Source: Oscillospiraceae bacterium (GTDB lineage: Bacteria; Bacillota; Clostridia; Oscillospirales; Oscillospiraceae). From it: a stretch of 16,592 bases of DNA. The stretch lies in NCBI GenBank assembly GCA_028691385.1, contig JAQUZL010000031.1, positions 1 to 16,592 of the forward strand, given 5' to 3'. The notes beneath the pieces were generated by a model. The model did not search any database. It was not told where the DNA came from and saw nothing but the letters and a program-made list of their open reading frames with translations. The position numbers were made by a program, and so were the translations under genes. Positions 13,727 to 16,592 of the stretch are shown here, piece after piece (the first letter of the stretch is position 1; the number at the start of each line of letters is the position of its first letter).

Positions 13727-14397
13727 TTGCATTGGACGGCGTCTGCTTTTCCTATGACGGCGCGCCCGCGCTGGAAAACGCCACCTGCCGCATCGCGGCG
13801 GGGGAATCGGTGGCGCTCATGGGGCCGAACGGCTGCGGAAAGAGCACGTTTTTGCGCGTGGTGAACGGCCTTGCCCATCCATCGCGGGGCGTGTATCGGT
13901 TTGACGGGGCGGAAATCACAAAAAAGTCCCTTGCCGACCGCGCCTTTGCCAAGGCGTTTCACCAGAAAATCGGCTTCGTGTTTCAAAACCCGGACGCGCA
14001 GCTGTTTTGCTCCAGCGTGGAAAATGAGATTGCGTTTGCGCCGCGCCAGATGGGACTGCCCGAGACGGAAATTGCCCGGCGCGTGGCGGACTGTATGGCG
14101 CTGATGCAGTTGGAAGCGTTGGCCGCGCGGCCGCCCTATGCGCTCTCCGGCGGAGAAAAGCGGCGGGTGGGCATCGCCTGCGTGCTGAGCCAGAATCCGG
14201 CGGTACTGGCACTCGACGAGCCGTTCAACGGTCTGGATGAGGAGACGGCCGCGCTGCTTGGCGCGGTACTGCGGCAGCTGCATGGCGCGGGAAAGACCAT
14301 TTTGCTGGCAACCCATGACCGTCAGGCGGCGGCGCAGCTGTGTCGCCGCGCCATCCGGTTTGGCGCGGATCATACACTGCGGGAGGAATCATTATGA
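13723..14397 (+). CDS. cbiO: ECF-type nickel/cobalt transporter, ATPase CbiO (LarO-like)
   Basis: 224 residues, an ABC ATPase: Walker A 'GPNGCGKST' (34-42), Q-loop 'FQNPDAQLF' (87-95), signature 'LSGGEKRRVGIA' (141-152), Walker B 'VLALDEP' (161-167), H-loop 'LLATHD' (194-199). It lacks the C-terminal extension of many ECF ATPases, so it ends just after the core. A single ATPase gene means a homodimer. The start is a TTG at 13723 overlapping the cbiQ stop (TTGA); GGAGGG at 13711-13716 supports it and no ATG is near. Confidence 0.93.
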   Translation: MIALDGVCFSYDGAPALENATCRIAAGESVALMGPNGCGKSTFLRVVNGLAHPSRGVYRFDGAEITKKSLADRAFAKAFHQKIGFVFQNPDAQLFCSSVENEIAFAPRQMGLPETEIARRVADCMALMQLEALAARPPYALSGGEKRRVGIACVLSQNPAVLALDEPFNGLDEETAALLGAVLRQLHGAGKTILLATHDRQAAAQLCRRAIRFGADHTLREESL

Positions 14398-15140
14398 CCC
14401 TGGAAACATTTTTTGCGGCGCATCCGCGCGTGGCGCTGGGATTTTCCGGCGGCGCGGACAGCGCATATTTGCTCTATGCAGGCCACGCGGCCGGGGCAGA
14501 GATCGGCGCGTATTATGTGAAAAGCGTGTTCCAGCCCCAGTTTGAGCTGGACGACGCCCAGCGTCTGTGCCGCGCGTTGGGCGTGACGCTCCACGTGGTG
14601 GAGGCGGATGTGCTGGCCGCGCCCGGCGTGGCGGAAAATCCGCCCGACCGGTGCTATCACTGCAAGCGTGCGGTGTTCGGCGCGCTGCTGCGGCAGGCGG
14701 AAAAAGACGGCTATTCGGAGTGCATTGACGGCACCAACGCCTCGGATGACGCGTCCGACCGGCCGGGATTCCGGGCGCTGGGTGAAATGCGGGTGCTTAG
14801 TCCCCTGCGCCTTTGCGGCATCACCAAGCAGGAGGTGCGCGCGCGTTCCCGCGCGGCGGGTCTGTTCACCTGGAATAAGCCGGCCTACGCCTGCCTTGCC
14901 ACCCGCGTGCGCCACAGCCCCATCACCGCAGATGATCTTTCCAAGGTGGAACGTGCCGAGCAGGCGCTGAAAGCGCTGGGTTTTTCCGATTTCCGCGTCC
15001 GCGTGGACGGCGAAAACGCACTGGTGCAGGTGCTTTCGCCGGATGCGGCGCGGGCAAAATGGCGCGAAATCACCGCAGCGCTTGCCCCGCTGTTTGCCGG
15101 GGTTGCGCTGGATTCCAAACCAAGGGAGGCGTCTTTATGA
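14394..15140 (+). CDS. larE: LarE, ATP-dependent sulfur transferase for NPN cofactor synthesis
   Basis: 248 residues, PP-loop ATP pyrophosphatase family: 'GFSGGADSAYLL' (16-27) is the ATP-binding loop. LarE adenylates the carboxylates of the biscarboxylated nicotinate nucleotide made by LarB and converts them to thiocarboxylates. Three cysteines line up with the known functional ones: C87 and C90 in 'DRCYHCK' and C167 in 'KPAYACLATR'. L. plantarum LarE has only the last (sacrificial Cys176); three-cysteine LarE proteins bind a 4Fe-4S cluster and use a sulfide carried on it, so this one is predicted to be the cluster-dependent, catalytic type. ATG at 14394 overlaps the cbiO stop (ATGA) after GGGAGGA. 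Confidence 0.94.
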   Translation: MTLETFFAAHPRVALGFSGGADSAYLLYAGHAAGAEIGAYYVKSVFQPQFELDDAQRLCRALGVTLHVVEADVLAAPGVAENPPDRCYHCKRAVFGALLRQAEKDGYSECIDGTNASDDASDRPGFRALGEMRVLSPLRLCGITKQEVRARSRAAGLFTWNKPAYACLATRVRHSPITADDLSKVERAEQALKALGFSDFRVRVDGENALVQVLSPDAARAKWREITAALAPLFAGVALDSKPREASL

Positions 15141-15886
15141 CCACCATGGAGCTTTTGCAGGCGGTGTCGGCGGGAGAACTGACCCCCGCGCAGGCGCAGC
15201 TGCAGCTGAAGCTGCAGCCCTATGAGGACTTGGGCTTTGCGAAGCTCGACCATCACCGCGCGCTGCGCCAAAAGGCCTGCGAGGTGATCTATGGCGCGGG
15301 CAAAACAGCGGCGCAGATCACGGCCATCGCCAATGCCATGGCGGCGCACGGTGACGAGAACATTCTCATCACCCGTCTTGCGCCGGAAAAGGCGGAACAG
15401 CTGGAACTTTCCGCGCCCTTTTGGTATGACGAAACCGCGCGGCTTGGCATCGTAAATCGCACGCAGCGGCAGTCAGCTGCCGGCACGATTGCCGTGATTT
15501 GCGCCGGCACCAGCGATATTCCGGTGTGCGAGGAGGCGGCGCTTACCGCCGAAACACTGGGCAACCCGGTGGTGCGGCTGTATGACGTGGGCGTGGCGGG
15601 ACTACACCGGTTGCTTTCCAAGCTGGATCTCATCATGTCGGCCAACGTCATCATCGCCGTGGCGGGCATGGAGGGGGCGCTTGCCAGCGTGGTGGGCGGC
15701 CTTGTGGACTGCCCGGTCATCGCCGTGCCCACCAGTGTGGGCTATGGCGCAAGCTTCGGCGGCGTCAGCGCCCTGCTCAGTATGCTCAGCAGCTGCGCGT
15801 CGGGCGTCAGCGTGGTGAATATCGACAACGGCTTCGGCGCTGGCTTTCTTGCCAGCCGCATCAACCATATGGGGGAAAAAGCATGA
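15137..15886 (+). CDS. larB: LarB, nickel-pincer cofactor biosynthesis carboxylase/hydrolase
   Basis: 249 residues; N-terminal alpha/beta region then a PurE-like domain. LarB carboxylates C5 of the pyridinium ring of nicotinic acid adenine dinucleotide and hydrolyses the dinucleotide to the biscarboxylated mononucleotide. Family patches: 'ICAGTSDIPVCEEA' (121-134), 'VIIAVAGMEGALASVVGGL' (171-189), 'VPTSVGYGASFGG' (197-209), and 'SSCASGVSVVNIDNGFGAG' (218-236), where C220 corresponds to the catalytic Cys221 that attacks the pyridinium ring in the L. plantarum enzyme. ATG at 15137 overlaps the larE stop (ATGA) and follows GGGAGG; an ATG three codons later is possible. Confidence 0.94.
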   Translation: MTTMELLQAVSAGELTPAQAQLQLKLQPYEDLGFAKLDHHRALRQKACEVIYGAGKTAAQITAIANAMAAHGDENILITRLAPEKAEQLELSAPFWYDETARLGIVNRTQRQSAAGTIAVICAGTSDIPVCEEAALTAETLGNPVVRLYDVGVAGLHRLLSKLDLIMSANVIIAVAGMEGALASVVGGLVDCPVIAVPTSVGYGASFGGVSALLSMLSSCASGVSVVNIDNGFGAGFLASRINHMGEKA

Positions 15887-16592
15887 AAACAATCTATTTG
15901 GAATGCGCCATGGGCGCGTCCGGCGATATGCTGTTGGGCGCGCTTTCCGCGCTGCTGCCGGATCAGGCGGCGTTTGTGCGGGAGCTTGGCGCGCTGGGCA
16001 TTCCCGGCGTGACCGTCACGCTTTCCCGCGGCGAACGCTGCGGCGTGCAGGGCGCGCAGGTGCGTGTGCTGGTGGACGGCGAGGAGGAGCATTCCCACGA
16101 CCATCACGACCATCACGACGACTGCGACCATGACCATGAATCCCATCATGCCCATCATGGCATGGCGGACATCCGCGCGATTGTTTCGGCGCTGCCGGTG
16201 CCGGACGCGGTGAAGCAGGACGCGATGGCGGTCTATGCGGCCATTGCCGACGCGGAAAGCCGCGTGCACGGCTGCCCGGTGGAGCAGATCCACTTTCACG
16301 AGGTGGGCGCGATGGACGCGGTGGCGGACATCACCGGCGTCTGCCTTGCCCTGCACCGCCTTGCGCCCGCGCAGGTGCTGTGCAGCCCCGTGCATGTGGG
16401 CAGCGGGCAGGTGCGCTGCGCCCACGGCATTTTGCCGGTTCCCGCGCCCGCGACCAGCCTGCTGCTGACCGGGATTCCCTGTTATGGCGGCAGCATCGCG
16501 GGGGAGCTGTGCACGCCAACGGGCGCGGCGCTGCTGCGCCAGTTTGTGACAAGGTTTGGCCCTATGCCGGTGCTCACCACCGAAACAATCGG
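15883..16592 (+). CDS. larC: LarC, nickel insertase (CTP-dependent cyclometallase), 3'-truncated by window edge
   Basis: 236 codons run to the end of the window without a stop; the family is about 400 residues, so this is the N-terminal part (LarC1 region). N-terminal 'YLECAMGASGDMLLGAL' (5-21) is the family signature, and 'QIHFHEVGAMDAVADI' follows near residue 130. LarC inserts Ni2+ into the pincer nucleotide with CTP hydrolysis. A His/Asp-rich loop at 70-92 (12 His) is a likely nickel store or chaperone segment. In L. plantarum the full protein is made by a programmed frameshift between larC1 and larC2; whether that occurs here cannot be seen because the relevant part is outside the window. 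ATG at 15883 overlaps the larB stop (ATGA); GGGGGAAAAA precedes it. Confidence 0.94.
   Translation, partial: MKTIYLECAMGASGDMLLGALSALLPDQAAFVRELGALGIPGVTVTLSRGERCGVQGAQVRVLVDGEEEHSHDHHDHHDDCDHDHESHHAHHGMADIRAIVSALPVPDAVKQDAMAVYAAIADAESRVHGCPVEQIHFHEVGAMDAVADITGVCLALHRLAPAQVLCSPVHVGSGQVRCAHGILPVPAPATSLLLTGIPCYGGSIAGELCTPTGAALLRQFVTRFGPMPVLTTETI

Noticed and set aside
16090..16592. larC1/larC2 programmed frameshift site
   Set aside because: The frame is open to the window end and the position where the shift happens in L. plantarum would be beyond it, so nothing can be concluded.

Overview
The window looks like chromosomal DNA from a GC-rich anaerobic member of the Bacillota (Clostridia, Oscillospiraceae/Ruminococcaceae-like). 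This rests on the alpha2-type glycyl-tRNA synthetase, strong AGGAGG ribosome binding sites, sigma-A style promoters, a DUF3810 protein, an HtrA with an N-terminal membrane anchor, and a lar-type nickel operon. The taxonomic call is inference; no rRNA is present. I see no phage, IS element or CRISPR array.

Left part (1-3840). The window opens inside glyQS, on the minus strand and lacking its C-terminal end. A short two-way promoter region separates it from a membrane-anchored putative zinc peptidase (DUF3810). Then come a promoter, a tRNA-Val(GAC) gene and its terminator, and an AEC-family permease.

Middle part (3800-6170) is a likely sugar-acid catabolic locus. An enolase-superfamily dehydratase-like enzyme (minus strand) diverges from a FadR-type GntR regulator (plus strand). 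About 330 bp of highly structured DNA lies between them, with two perfect long dyads, overlapping face-to-face promoters and mutually exclusive hairpins. The dehydratase and the AEC permease end at a shared bidirectional terminator. The regulator and a DUF308 membrane protein share another, whose arms begin and end within the two stop codons.

Next (6165-11752) come DUF308, a CPA2 cation:proton antiporter with a TTG start, a threonine aldolase-family PLP enzyme, an HtrA-like serine protease with a pentapeptide-repeat tail, and a Bax inhibitor-1 family membrane protein.

Right part (11760-16592) is the most interesting. One promoter precedes a structured leader ending in a strong intrinsic terminator, placed directly before six overlapping genes: cbiM (larMN-like), cbiQ, cbiO, larE, larB and larC (cut by the window end). 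Together they encode an ECF-type nickel/cobalt importer plus the enzymes that build the nickel-pincer nucleotide (NPN) cofactor of lactate racemase-type enzymes. Transcription from the only visible promoter must pass the terminator, so the operon is probably controlled by attenuation. I could not match the leader to a known riboswitch class. The user of the cofactor (a LarA homologue) is not in the window.
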